Assembly: GCA_048213135.1 (NCBI GenBank)
Contig: PS015041.1
Span: 39,839-103,838 of the forward strand
Direction: 5' to 3'
Origin: Reclinomonas americana ATCC 50394
Taxonomy: Eukaryota > Jakobida > Jakobea > Jakobida
Length of the DNA: 64,000 nt
The notes under the pieces are model-generated. The model saw nothing but the letters and a program-made list of their open reading frames with translations, searched no databases and was not told where the DNA came from. Position numbers and translations under genes: made by a program. Shown here in pieces: positions 22,649 through 33,933 of this stretch. Each line of letters starts with the position of its first letter. The first letter of the stretch is position 1.

Positions 22649-23116
22649 ATGCGTCTCGCATTGTTGGCCATTGTCTGCGTTGTGTGCGCCTTCGCACTGG
22701 CGAGTGTCGTGGACGCTCGCCGCATGACACGCGAGGAGATGCGTGCTGCGCTGCAGGAGCTCGATGGTTTGCTTTTCGCTTGTGAACATTGCGTGTTGTT
22801 CGCGATCGTGCGATCCAACTGCTGCTCTCCCTCACGCGCTCAGCGGCGGGCATCTTCGAGGTTGAGGACGAGGAGGAGGAGGAGGCTGAGGTGTCGGCTG
22901 GTGACTCGGTGAGAGTGGTGTCACTCGTCACTGATGCAGAAGAACATTTTGACTGACGACGACTGTTGCTGGTGTGGCTTGGTTTTGTGTTTGCGTGTCA
23001 CTGCTCAGGTCGGCGCCACGGCTGTCACGTTTGCTGCGCTCTGCAAGAAAGGCAAATCCGGCAAGGGCATTGGAAAGAAGGACCGGTGGATCATTGTTCT
23101 CGGGAACTACATGTAT

Positions 23117-23182
<66 letters not shown>

Positions 23183-23856
23183 TGTGTGTAGACGAACGAA
23201 GAACGACGTACGTACGTACGTACGTACGTACGTACGTACGTACGTACGTACTACGTACGTACGTACGTAGTAGTACGGTACGGTACGGTAACGGTACGGT
23301 ACGNNNNNNNNNNNNNNNNNNNNNNNNNNNNNNNNNNNNNNNNNNNNNNNNNNNNNNNNNNNNNNNNNNNNNNNNNNNNNNNNNNNNNNNNNNNNNNNNN
23401 NNNNNNNNNNNNNNNNNNNNNNNNNNNNNNNNNNNNNNNNNNNNNNNNNNNNNNNNNNNNNNNNNNNNNNNNNNNNNNNNNNNNNNNNNNNNNNNNNNNN
23501 NNNNNNNNNNNNNNNNNNNNNNNNNNNNNNNNNNNNNNNNNNNNNNNNNNNNNNNNNNNNNNNNNNNNNNNNNNNNNNNNNNNNNNNNNNNNNNNNNNNN
23601 NNNNNNNNNNNNNNNNNNNNNNNNNNNNNNNNNNNNNNNNNNNNNNNNNNNNNNNNNNNNNNNNNNNNNNNNNNNNNNNNNNNNNNNNNNNNNNNNNNNN
23701 NNNNNNNNNNNNNNNNNNNNNNNNNNNNNNNNNNNNNNNNNNNNNNNNNNNNNNNNNNNNNNNNNNNNNNNNNNCGTACGTACGTACGTACGTACGTACG
23801 TACGTTACGGTACGTACGTACGTACGAGAGAGTACGAGAGAGTAGACGAGAGAGAG

Positions 23857-23897
<41 letters not shown>

Positions 23898-24351
23898 CGT
23901 TGTGTGCACAAAGAAGAGGCTCTCAGGTCTCACTGATGATCATGATCATGATGGCAGGATGGACGAGGCGCACTACGCTGAGGCCGCCAAGACGGCGCAA
24001 GACGACGCCGGCGTCGCCATCAAGGCCAATGCCATTCACGCTGCCGGCTACTTCCTCGGCAAGTACCCGGCGGACAAGAGCGGCAAGCAGAAGCGTGCGT
24101 ATTCCACCATGTGTGTTGTGTGTTGTGTCGTGTCTCACCGTGCGCCATTTGGCACACGCACAGTTACGGCGGCCAGTCGTCACGGCAAGCTTGTTGTCAT
24201 TGGCGGTGCGACCAAGGACGGCAACGCGTACTCGTTTGACGGCGATACCTGGAATCTGGACTTCGCCGATGTGCAGACCGCGACTCGTTTCTACGAAGCC
24301 GTCACCAACGCCAACATTGGCGTCGTCTCCCTCGGCCAGTTCGCCGGGTGA
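22649..24351 (+). CDS. Small secreted protein of unknown function
   Basis: Five exons, 22649-22766, 22844-22908, 23009-23118, 23958-24094 and 24164-24351, sum to 618 nt (205 aa) with phases agreeing. The N-terminus MRLALLAIVCVVCAFALASV is a clear signal peptide. An acidic stretch follows (VEDEEEEEAEV), then GATAVTFAALCKKGKSGKG, and a C-terminal region rich in short hydrophobic strands (KLVVIGGATKDG, YSFDGDTWNLDF, NIGVVSLGQFAG). Intron 3 spans GA and ACGT microsatellites and an N gap, so an additional exon there cannot be excluded. I do not recognise a family. It is likely exported or resident in the secretory pathway. Confidence 0.65.
23119..23830. repeat. (GA)n and (ACGT)n microsatellites flanking a gap
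   Basis: (GA)n at 23121-23180 is followed by (ACGT)n at 23197-23250 and CGGTA repeats. After the gap, (CGTA)n at 23775-23830 and (GA)n again to 23894. All of it is within intron 3 of the secreted orphan. Confidence 0.85.
23304..23774. other. Assembly gap (471 N)
   Basis: Bounded on both sides by ACGT-type tetranucleotide repeats. Confidence 0.95.
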
Positions 24352-24414
24352 GGTGGTGTGAATTGCACACAGGTTGCGAATGAAGGATCAGGAGATGGAT
24401 TGTATTACCAGATT

Positions 24415-24452
<38 letters not shown>

Positions 24453-24988
24453 GATGGCGTTGTTGTCCAACAGTCATCTGCACAATTTCCCGACCGTGTT
24501 CGCTGCTCTCCTCTCCCTCCCTGTTTCCGCCAAGGAAGGTGCAGCCGCGAGCGGTTGGTACCCTGCTCGTGGGGCAGCTTGCCAGCGAGCTGCACCTTCC
24601 GTGTAATCGCCGAGTTTCCAGAATGGCGAACATGACCGGTTTTGCATGCGATTGGTTCGAGCTGTTTTTTTTTCTCGCATTCGGTGCACCACCTGCGCGG
24701 TGCTGCAGTGGATCACACGCTATTCCAAGCACATACTCTCGTCTTGCCCCACTCCGTTGCGCATGGTCGTGGACAAGTGCCCCTTTCCGGCAGAATTCGA
24801 AATCCTGACACGACGATTAAAATAGCCGACTGCTGCACCCTCCCTCCACTCTCCCTCTTCTCCATGCCCCCTCACTCCCACTCTCCCTCGCATCCACCCA
24901 CCCTCTCCTACACCACCTCTGCTACTCGCACCACACGATTCTCCACCCGCACGCGTCTTCTGCGCAGCACTGGCGGTGCTGCTGTGAG
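24352..24988 (+). other. Possible upstream exons of the next gene, unresolved
   Basis: After a (CA)n run (24415-24450) there are open stretches that look coding: an ATG at about 24454 giving MALLSNSHLHNFPTVFAALL, and a stretch near 24710-24830 reading TRYSKHILSSCPTPLRMVVD and CPFPAEFEIL. I could not join them in consistent phase to the exon at 24989. They are probably 5' exons of the gene ending at 25872. Confidence 0.35.
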
Positions 24989-25872
24989 AATTTTCGCACC
25001 TCTGCACAATCAAACTTCGATTCTCGCAAATGTTGGAGAGAAGACCAGCGGAGGAGGTGCGCCTCTCCCTCTTTTCCTCTGTCTCCTCTGACACTGTCAC
25101 TCACCCATTGCTCACTCACCAGGTGGATTTCATGAACCGCCTCCTCCTCGCCTGCGCCAAGGTTCTTCCTTTGATCACGCCACGCCATGATCTCTCTTTT
25201 TTTGTCTCTCATGGCCTCTCTCTCTCTTTCTCTTTCAGTGCCCTTGCTCTCTGGCCACTCTCCACCGTGTGGCACAGCGCACTGTACCCGGCATTCCTCG
25301 CCCGCTGATCCGCGGCATTGTCAATCTGCTTGTCTCCGAGGGCCGTCTGCGAGTGGTCCCTGCTTCTTCTTCTGCTGCTGCTGCAGCAGAGGCAGAAGAG
25401 GACGACAGCAGTGCTGCAGTCGCGGCAATGCGCGAGCTGCCCTTCTTTGCTGACAACGAAGACAACGAGGACGATGATGAGGACGACGAGCGCGTTCTCT
25501 ACGCCTCCACCCTGTCGTTCCTGCTGCTGGATGGCGCCAGGTGCTCTTCTTCTGGACTCGTCTGTCTCCTTTGTGTCCCTCTCTCCGCTGACCCCGCGAT
25601 CATGCAGGAGCCGATCCAACTCACTCAGCGAGCTGCTGCCACCGACCTCCTCGGTTTCATCGTCATCGTCGTCGTCGGCCGCGTCATCGGCGTGCTCGGT
25701 GCAAGAGGTCCGCGTCGTAGTGGAGGACTGTGCGCCCGAGTCGCCTCCTCCTCCTCCACCACCTCCGCCACCACAGCCACCGGCCCCTGCTGTCGTCAAG
25801 CCATCGCCACCATCGTTCTGTGCCCTGTGTTTGCTCGAGGCCGGCAGGCCGAGTGCTCACTTGCGCGTGTAG
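24989..25872 (+). CDS. Uncharacterised acidic/proline-rich protein, 3' part
   Basis: Four exons in consistent phase: 24989-25056, 25123-25161, 25239-25540 and 25608-25872. They encode FSHLCTIKLRFSQMLERRP, VDFMNRLLLACAK, an apparently folded stretch QRTVPGIPRPLIRGIVNLL, an Asp/Glu run (DNEDNEDDDEDDE), a Ser run, a Pro run and the end FCALCLLEAGRPSAHLRV. The start is unresolved (see 24352-24988). I do not recognise the family. Low-complexity acidic and proline stretches suggest a flexible regulatory protein, which is inference only. Confidence 0.5.
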
Positions 25873-26006
25873 GGTGTGGCCACCGATCGCGGTGGAGTCG
25901 CACGCACAGACAGACGATGTCTGTCTGCGCGCTCCTCCTCCGCCTCCTCCTCCGTCGGCGCTCGTGCAGCTGTCGGTGCGATCGGTCGTGTCTGGCGGGG
26001 AGCTCC

Positions 26007-28079
26007 ATGCGACTCTTTGTCTTGACGTGCCTCGTGGCCGCCGCACTGGAGGCATTCATGGTCGGCGTTGGTATCTAGTTACGTCTTCTCTCTCTCAGCG
26101 CGGTGTTGCAGTGACGTGCATGCTGACCACACGCTCAGTGGCTCCGACATTGCGGCCTTTATCGTCGGCATTCTGGCGAGCTCCTTCATCATTGCCTGCG
26201 GCATCCTTTTCATTGGTGCGGGATCAAGACACGGCTTCCTGCGCGCTACTCTCTTTTGTGTGGTCGTAGCCGGCGCGGTGGTTGGCAGTGGATTCCTGAT
26301 TGTCAGTTGCGTGGGCGCACTAGTACTGCGATCATCTTTGCAAGTTGTCTCTCTCTCACACATGCGCCGTGCAGACATTGAGTACTACCGCAGTGTGAGC
26401 AGCCGCAAGCTGGCACCTGGAACAGTATCACTGAGCCAGGTCCGCAACTTCACCGCCAGCGGCCAGTACGACACGTTTGTGTTGTCAACTGCGCCGGTTG
26501 TGGACATTGACCAGACGAGCAGCAGGAGGGAGCCCGGCGGCTTTGATTCGGACGGCGATCCTATGTTGCGTTTCTTGTCGCTGTTGCTTGCTGTGGGATG
26601 GAGTACGGTGGCGCTCAAACAGCTGTGGATGAATTGTGCAGAGAGTTGCGCGTTGTTCGAGGTGGTGACATCGCGAGCCTTCTTGAGAAAATAACATGCG
26701 CACCTCGAACAGTAACCTGTGGTGCACCGCTCCCATCTACGACAGCGCGGAGAGGCAGACGATTCTTGCTTTTACCACGTGCAAGCTGGTGAGTGATGAA
26801 TCACAGAAGTCCAGTCACTCCCGTCTGTCTCTCTCGATTTCATCCTTATCACTTTTCGACGCCGACCTGATGCGCATGTCAGTCTTTCTCTTGGGCAACT
26901 CTGGTGTTTCGTATCCTTCATTCGCTTGCTGTTTGCAAGTCTTTCCCTCCGTCTCTTCTGCGTTTTCCCTCTTGCTTTTCTCATGCGCTCTCCATCAGTC
27001 TCTCTCTCCTTTGTCCTCGCTCGCCTTATTGAAGGCCTGTGCTTTTTTCCACCTCCTCCGTTGGTGTTTTATCTCTCATTCTCCGTCTCCAGACTATCAC
27101 GTCCACTTGCCGACTTTCCTATTCGTTCTTCTTCATTGACCATTGCTGCTCGTGCATTTGCTTTCTGTGTCTCGCTGTCATACCGTTTCTCTCTCGTCTC
27201 TTGTCTGCTCCCTTCATCTTTCCGTCTCTTTGCCTTCTCCCGTCCCCGTCTCTCTGCCGTTCCTACTCCCATCCACTTGCCCGCTTTCTCCCTTCGTTCT
27301 TCTCCATTGACCATCGCTTCTCACCCAGTCGCTGTCCTTGTCTCACTGCCGGTTTTCTCTCATCTCTCGCCTGCTCCTTCATTTATTCCGTCTCTGGCCC
27401 GCACCATTTGTCTTCCTAGGCCTGTCTCTCGGGCATTCCTTCTCCTGTCTCTCCCCTCCCTCCCTCCCTGCTCCTCTCACTCCCTCCCCCGTCTCTCTCT
27501 CTCTCACACAATCCCTGTCCCATTCCGCCCCCGCAGAAGGGCGTCTACGACACCACCAACTGCAGCAACGCCCTCGGCCGCTTCTTCTGCATGGCGCAAT
27601 GGACGGCGCCCTCCACCGGCATTTTCGAGGTCAAGTCGCACGGGTTCGACGACCACGACATGTCGATGGTGACCGCCAGCGCTGCCGAAATCAGCGCCGC
27701 CTCTGCGAACCAGACCGTGGCAATGCCGCCGCTCTTTGTGCAGATCACACGCGACGCCACCGTCACTCCGGCCATGGTGTACAAGTTGCGCATCACGTCA
27801 CTGAAGATTACACGGGGGAAGAACAAGAGAGATGAGTGGGAAAGAGAAGGGGAAAGGGACAGAGCAAAGCAGAAGAGATGTAGAAGAACGGCAGAAGAAA
27901 GAGAAGACTGGGAAAAAGGGGCAAAGAAGCTCTCCCCGTTCATTCGTTCTCACTCCCACACGTGCAGGTTCGCTCTGCGCAACGCACTATTTACGCACGG
28001 CATCGCCATTGTTGCGCCACTGATCCTACTGGCGCTGGTGATGGTGTGCCAGCGCAGAAGAGCGAGAGGTGAAATATAG
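26007..28079 (+). CDS. Multi-pass membrane protein with large cysteine-containing loop
   Basis: Exons 26007-26077, 26139-26564, 26713-26788, 27537-27784 and 27968-28079 sum to 933 nt (310 aa). Four hydrophobic segments are seen: MRLFVLTCLVAAALEAFMV at the N-terminus, AAFIVGILASSFIIACGILF, the following LFCVVVAGAVVGSGFLIV, and a C-terminal IAIVAPLILLALVMV before RRRARGEI. A ~190-residue loop between helices 3 and 4 carries cysteines (NLWCTAP, TTCKL, TTNCSN, FFCMAQW). The topology is reminiscent of tetraspanins, but there is no CCG motif, so I assign no family. Introns 26565-26712 and 27785-27967 use the donor GTTGCG; the first is tentative because other donors also fit. Intron 26789-27536 is pyrimidine-rich. 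Confidence 0.55.
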
Positions 28080-28305
28080 CCGAGAAGAACTGCTGGGTTT
28101 GACGCTCGCCGCATGCAGATAGCAATCCGGTTCAATTATTGCAGCAAGGTCGAAGAGAAGGATGATCATCACTGGAGACTGATCGCCTTGCAGTCACGCA
28201 CCCCAGGCATGCCAGAGGCAGTTGCGGGAACGGGACCATCGGCTCCAACAAAGACCTGGGGATCTGGAGAAGGTGGTCTGGACGGCAGCCAACAGGTTAC
28301 TGACC

Positions 28306-29257
28306 TCAAAGGTCAAGCGCCACAGTTGTCCGCCCATGCGCCCACTTCTTCAGGAGAGCGGTTGCATTGTTGGTGTCCACGTTGCCGTCGGCGTCCTCTG
28401 TCAACAATTCTTGACCATCAGAAATCCAGATCATCAGGAGAGGAGCTTCGGCCCCCATGCGGCGCAATGCGCCGCTGAACATGGTTACCGCCAGGTCGAT
28501 CAACTCCATGGGATCGATTTCAGCAGGCGGTATAATCAGTTCGCGGAAGATGTTGCCCACGATCTGGGAGTTGCGCTCGTGAGTTGTCGCAGAGAAAAAA
28601 CAAAAAAACGGAAACCAAAAGGTGGACCTTCGTGTTGCCGCTTGAGCTTGACGTTTCAAGAATGGACTTGACCAGTGGTGAGTTGTACATGAGGATAGTG
28701 CGAAGGCCAATGTCATTCATCACTTCGGCCTCCGTCATCTTGGCACGGTCAATCGAAAAGGCGGCGGCGGCCGCTAAAAGCACTGCAACGTTGTTGGCGT
28801 TGCTCTTGAGGTCCATATGGACAACTTGAACGCGCCGCGGCTTCTCAGGCACACTCGCCGCCTTCATAGCCACTTGCTTCAGTGCACTCGCCACGACAGT
28901 CTTGCCACGTGCACTGTTGTGGGGCCCAATTGCAAAGACCAACAGCGGGTTTCCGTAGCGTCCGTCCACGACGAACTGCACGATCTTGTTCTCCGCCGGA
29001 TGCAGGTTGTTGACGCAGTCGTTGCCAAGTGCATCGCGACCGACGCGCATCATCCGATTTCTGAAGATGACGCGGACGTCCTTCTCCGACCAGAAGAATC
29101 GCTGGTAAATGCAGAATCCGCCGATCACTGTGCCCGCGATGGACAACCCAGCCACGAACTGGCCAATCCCGCGGAGCAAACTGCCCGCTCCACGTACGCG
29201 TGCATTCATGAGCTGCAGCTGCAAAGGCCAGCCAATTGCAAAAGAGTGTGAGTGCAT
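28306..29257 (-). CDS. Membrane-anchored P-loop-like protein of unknown function
   Basis: Exons 28628-29257 and 28306-28575 are separated by a 52-nt intron and give 900 nt (299 aa). One hydrophobic segment lies near residues 33-52 (QFVAGLSIAGTVIGGFCIY). It is followed by LLVFAIGPHNSARGKTVVAS, which resembles a Walker A motif but has HNSARGKT where GxxxxGKT is expected. A hydrophobic strand ending LLMIWISDGQEL could be the Walker B strand. An alternative start is Met17. I do not recognise the family; an organelle membrane NTPase is a guess. The stop codon lies 226 nt from the end of the convergent membrane-protein gene. Confidence 0.55.
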
Positions 29258-29863
29258 CGCTGCGCATGCGGCTGCGGGTTGCTATGACTTCTCAATCAAC
29301 ACAGATAAGTCAGACGTCTTGGAGAGACGAGCACGTCAACGCCTCACACACACGCACACGTGCACACACACGCACACACACACACACACAACAGATCGAC
29401 ACTGGCCATGGAAAGCCAAGGACGCGTTCCGGAGAGACGAGCACGTCAACAACTCACACCATCTCACAACAGCCCACATACACACACGCACGCACCACAC
29501 AACACACCCCAACAAGTTGCTTTACGTGTTACCGTAAATAGTATGGCGGGAACGCGGTCCACCGGTCGGCGTGCGGGAGATGACGAACTCCAAGCATCCG
29601 AAACGTTGCAAGAGCGAGCAAATCAGGTGGTGGTACGCGACAGAAGAGCATCTTGAGGTCAAGGTATGCCGGAAACCGACCGGACTGACCATTGTCGATC
29701 GCGAAGTTGACAAGTTGACAAACTCCATGCAACTCACAGAGTGCATATATCGTTTTCCCACGTACCCCATGTATCTGTATCTCTTGCGCTACGACCACTG
29801 GGCGTGTTGAACTCACCACAACTTCATGATGTCCTGTCAATCACAATCAATCGTCACTTCGCC
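29258..29863. repeat. Intergenic region with (CA)n and a short tandem duplication
   Basis: The motif GGAGAGACGAGCACGTCAAC occurs at about 29320 and 29430, each followed by CA-rich microsatellite (29346-29390, 29455-29510). From 29540 to 29863 both strands have open frames of ~80-100 codons without recognisable content or splice support. I call no gene there. Confidence 0.5.
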
Positions 29864-32800
29864 ATGAGCGAGAGCGACCTGCAACAGTACTTTCGACTGC
29901 GCGGCATGCCTGTGCCTGTCTTTGAGCAACAGCAGCAGTCGTCATCCTCCTCACACCGCACAGTGCGCGCCACTCTGCACGATGGGCGCACAGTGAGAGC
30001 CAGTGCTGCAAGTGCGCAAGAGGCGCGTCTCAAGTGCGTTGCTGCGCTGCATTCGTTGGTGGAGAAGGATGAGGAGCGGGCGCCTACTGTGGCGCTCTGT
30101 GACCAAGGTGGGTGGTGAGGGAAGTGTGTGAGTGTGTTGTTATGTGCAGATGCACATGTGCTCGTTTTGGACACCAGCAGCAGAGAGGCAGAGAGAGCGC
30201 TGTGCGAAGGGACATGCAGAGAGAAGAGAGGGGAAGTGTGCTTGTCTTGCTTACGCGCACTCTCCAGTCTTCTCTTGTCCTTGTCGCCTCTGTATGCCTT
30301 CCCACTCTCCTTCTTCACTTCCCTCCCTTCTCCAGTCTCTCCTCTCACTTCTCCACTTGCATACCTCGCCACTCATGTCTCTTCCTTTCACTCCTCCCCC
30401 CTCTATTGTCACTGTTCCCTTGCTTCTTCTCTCCAGTCTTCTCTATGTCTTCCCACTCTTCTTCTTCACTTCCCGCTCTTCTCTTCTCCAGTCTCTCCTC
30501 TCACTTCTCCACTTGCATACCTCGCCACTCATGTCTCTTCCTTTCACTCCTCTCCCCTCTCTTGTCACTGTTCCCTTGCTTCTTCTCTCCAGTCTTCTCT
30601 TGTCCTTGTCTCCTCTGTATGTCTTCCCGCTCTTCGTGTTTCCCTCCCTTCTCCTGTCTCTCTCCTCTCACTTCTCCACTTACATGCTTCGTCGCTTCCT
30701 TCACCTCCTCTTCCTCCCCGTCACTTCATGCCCTCCTTGCCTTCTCTCTTCTGTTTCTCCTTGCTCTTCTCCTAACTCTCCCCCCCCCCCCCCCCCACCN
30801 NNNNNNNNNNNNNNNNNNNNNNNNNNNNNNNNNNNNNNNNNNNNNNNNNNNNNNNNNNNNNNNNNNNNNNNNNNNNNNNNNNNNNNNNNNNNNNNNNNNN
30901 NNNNNNNNNNNNNNNNNNNNNNNNNNNNNNNNNNNNNNNNNNNNNNNNNNNNNNNNNNNNNNNNNNNNNNNNNNNNNNNNNNNNNNNNNNNNNNNNNNNN
31001 NNNNNNNNNNNNNNNNNNNNNNNNNNNNNNNNNNNNNNNNNNNNNNNNNNNNNNNNNNNNNNNNNNNNNNNNNNNNNNNNNNNNNNNNNNNNNNNNNNNN
31101 NNNNNNNNNNNNNNNNNNNNNNNNNNNNNNNNNNNNNNNNNNNNNNNNNNNNNNNNNNNNNNNNNNNNNNNNNNNNNNNNNNNNNNNNNNNNNNNNNNNN
31201 NNNNNNNNNNNNNNNNNNNNNNNNNNNNNNNNNNNNNNNNNNNNNNNNNNNNNNNNNNNNNNNNNNNNNNNNNNNNNNNNNNNNNNNNNNNNNNNNNNNN
31301 NNNNNNNNNNNNNNNNNNNNNNNNNNNNNNNNNNNNNNNNNNNNNNNNNNNNNNNNNNNNNNNNNNNNNNNNNNNNNNNNNNNNNNNNNNNNNNNNNNNN
31401 NNNNNNNNNNNNNNNNNNNNNNNNNNNNNNNNNNNNNNNNNNNNNNNNNNNNNNNNNNNNNNNNNNNNNNNNNNNNNNNNNNNNNNNNNNNNNNNNNNNN
31501 NNNNNNNNNNNNNNNNNNNNNNNNNNNNNNNNNNNNNNNNNNNNNNNNNNNNNNNNNNNNNNNNNNNNNNNNNNNNNNNNNNNNNNNNNNNNNNNNNNNN
31601 NNNNNNNNNNNNNNNNNNNNNNNNNNNNNNNNNNNNNNNNNNNNNTCTCTCTCTCTTCTCTCTCTCTCTCCTACCTACCCCTCCCCCCCCCCCCCCCCAC
31701 CTATCCTCCTGTCCTCTTCTTCTCTCCTCTCCTCTCCTCCCCCTTCCCATCCTCTCTTTCCCTCACTTACCCATTCTCACGCACTCGCCCCAGGTCTTCC
31801 CGTTTACAGCTTCTGGGAAACGCACACACTGACTGTGGCGCGGGATATGCAAGTGGTGGAGGAGTGGGTGCAGCGGGAGGTGTGCGCTACGCGAGCCACT
31901 ATACTGGGATTGGACACAGAGTGGAAGCCGGTGAGTGGAGATCAGCGTGACGGTTCAGGGAGCTTGTCTGCATTTCGATATGTGCCAGGGACTTAATCGT
32001 TGGATTACTGCGTGTTTTCCGAGCCATTCCCGCTCTAGCTCTCCGCCCTCTCCCACTCATTCTTCACCTTCCCCCTTTGCTGTCCCCCTTCTCGATCTTC
32101 CCCAATCTCGCTCTTCCCCTTTCTCGCTCTTCCCCTTTCTCGCTCTTCCCCTTTCTCGCTCTTCCCCTTTCTCGCTCTCTCCCCTCTCGTTCTCTCCCCT
32201 CTCGCTCTCCGCCTCTCGCTNNNNNNNNNNNNNNNNNNNNNNNNNNNNNNNNNNNNNNNNNNNNNNNNNNNNNNNNNNNNNNNNNNNNNNNNNNNNNNNN
32301 NNNNNNNNNNNNNNNNNNNNNNNNNNNNNNNNNNNNNNNNNNNNNNNNNNNNNNNNNNNNNNNNNNNNNNNNNNNNNNNNNNNNNNNNNNNNNNNNNNNN
32401 NNNNNNNNNNNNNNNNNNNNNNNNNNNNNNNNNNNNNNNNNNNNNNNNNNNNNNNNNNNNNNNNNNNNNNNNNNNNNNNNNNNNNNNNNNNNNNNNNNNN
32501 NNNNNNNNNNNNNNNNNNNNNNNNNNNNNNNNNNNNNNNNNNNNNNNNNNNNNNNNNNNNNNNNNNNNNNNNNNNNNNNNNNNNNNNNNNNNNNNNNNNN
32601 NNNNNNNNNNNNNNNNNNNNNNNNNNNNNNNNNNNNNNNNNNNNNNNNNNNNNNNNNNNNNNNNNNNNNNNNNNNNNNNNNNNNNNNNNNNNNNNNNNNN
32701 NNNNNNNNNNNNNNNNNNNNNNNNNNNNNNNNNNNNNNNNNNNNCCCTTCCCTCCCCTCCCTTCTCACCCCCTTCCCTTTCCCCCCCTCCAGACCTACCA

Positions 32801-33670
32801 ACGCGGCGGACAACCCCATCCTCTCCGTCATCCAACTGGCCACGGAGAGCGCCTGCCTGGTGGCACGCGTGGCCCACTGGGACCGCCTGCCTGCCTCGCT
32901 ACGGTCGGTGCTGGAGTCGTCCTCCATCCTCAAGATCGCCTTTGCCGTCAGCAACGACGTGGAGGTGCTGCAGCGAGCGTTTGGCGGGGCGCCGCGATCG
33001 CTCGGCACGGTGCTGGACGTGCAGGAGGCCATTCAGAAGCTGCATGGGTGAGTGCCTCGACGCTAGAGTGCGTGTCGTGCGCTCTGTGTGGCTCATGGAG
33101 GAAGGAGCAGGTTCCGTGAATCACCGGGACTCGATCGCATGGTGGAACGCTTCCTGGCGGTGTCGCTCGACAAGAGCAAGAGCGTGCGCTGCTCCAACTG
33201 GACGCAGTGGCCACTCACACCACGACAGATTGCCTACGCTGCTGTTGCGTTCTCTTTGCAGAGGGAGAGTCCTGCTGTTCTTTTCAGGGACTGACTGACG
33301 GTGGTTGCTACAGTCCGACGCCTGTGTGCTGCTCCCACTGGCGACCGCCGCCTGTCCAGAAGAACTGGCCGTCCACAAACTCAAATGCCTCTCGTCCAAA
33401 ACGAAACCACCAGCTCGCCTCCTCCTCGGACCACCCTCGAAGCACACGCCCTCATCATCATCGTCATCCTCGTCAACTGCTGCTGCACCTCCACCGCTCG
33501 CCTACAAGGCACACCGCTCAAAAGACGCCTCTGCAGCGCCTCCCATTCCCCCACGCCCTCCCATTCGCAAGCCATCCATCGCCGCTCGCAAGAGGTTACG
33601 CGATCACGATACACTGCATCCGGAGGGCGCCGCAATGGCCGCACAGCAGAAACGGCGAAGGAAAAAGTGA
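29864..33670 (+). CDS. dsRNA-binding-like motif plus DEDDy 3'-5' exonuclease
   Basis: Exons 29864-30107, 31794-31930, 32793-33047, 33111-33243 and 33314-33670. The first encodes a short dsRBM-like module: LQQYFRLRGMPVPVFE, then VRATLHDGRTVRASA and ARLKCVAALHSLV. After a 1.7-kb pyrimidine-rich intron come the exonuclease motifs: ILGLDTEWKP (Exo I, DxE), IQLATESACLV, AFAVSNDVEVLQ (Exo II Asp) and RQIAYAASDACVLL (Exo III, Y-x3-D, split by the GTTGCG intron 33244-33313). The C-terminus is Pro/Ser-rich and ends in a basic cluster QQKRRRKK, a likely nuclear signal. The joint between 31930 and 32793 is out of phase by my reading. It spans a gap (32221-32744), so a small exon is probably missing. Confidence 0.7.
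30108..31793 (+). other. Large pyrimidine-rich intron with tandem repeats and a gap
   Basis: The intron of the dsRBM-exonuclease gene. It contains repeats of about 120 nt (TCTCCTCTCACTTCTCCACTTGCATACC at about 30340 and 30495, a related copy near 30665), a poly-C run (30780-30799), the N gap 30800-31645 and a second poly-C run (31684-31698). Confidence 0.6.
30800..31645. other. Assembly gap (846 N)
   Basis: Starts directly after a poly-C run and ends in CT microsatellite. Confidence 0.95.
32221..32744. other. Assembly gap (524 N)
   Basis: Lies in an intron of the exonuclease gene, after a CTCTTCCCCTTTCTCG tandem repeat (32100-32175). Confidence 0.95.
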
Positions 33671-33755
33671 ATGCATGATTTACAGTGATTGGACGTGCAA
33701 TCAATCAATCGACGACGCACACTGAGACAGAGACAGAGAGAGAGAGGCCGCAACC

Positions 33756-33878
33756 ATGAATATGAGCGATACAACAAGTTGAGTGTCACGCGTGCACACA
33801 CTTGCAATCTCTCGCACACGCACACACACACAAGTCGCGTGTTTTTCGCGCGCGAAATCAAATGACTGACTTGTCTCT

Positions 33879-33933
<55 letters not shown>

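Noticed and set aside
26071-26098. 28-nt intron in the membrane-protein gene
   Set aside because: Too short for a spliceosomal intron. Donor 26078 with acceptor 26138 (61 nt) gives the same frame downstream.
29529-29840. ~100-codon minus-strand frame and overlapping plus-strand frame
   Set aside because: No splice sites, domain or composition signal favour either strand; probably non-coding.
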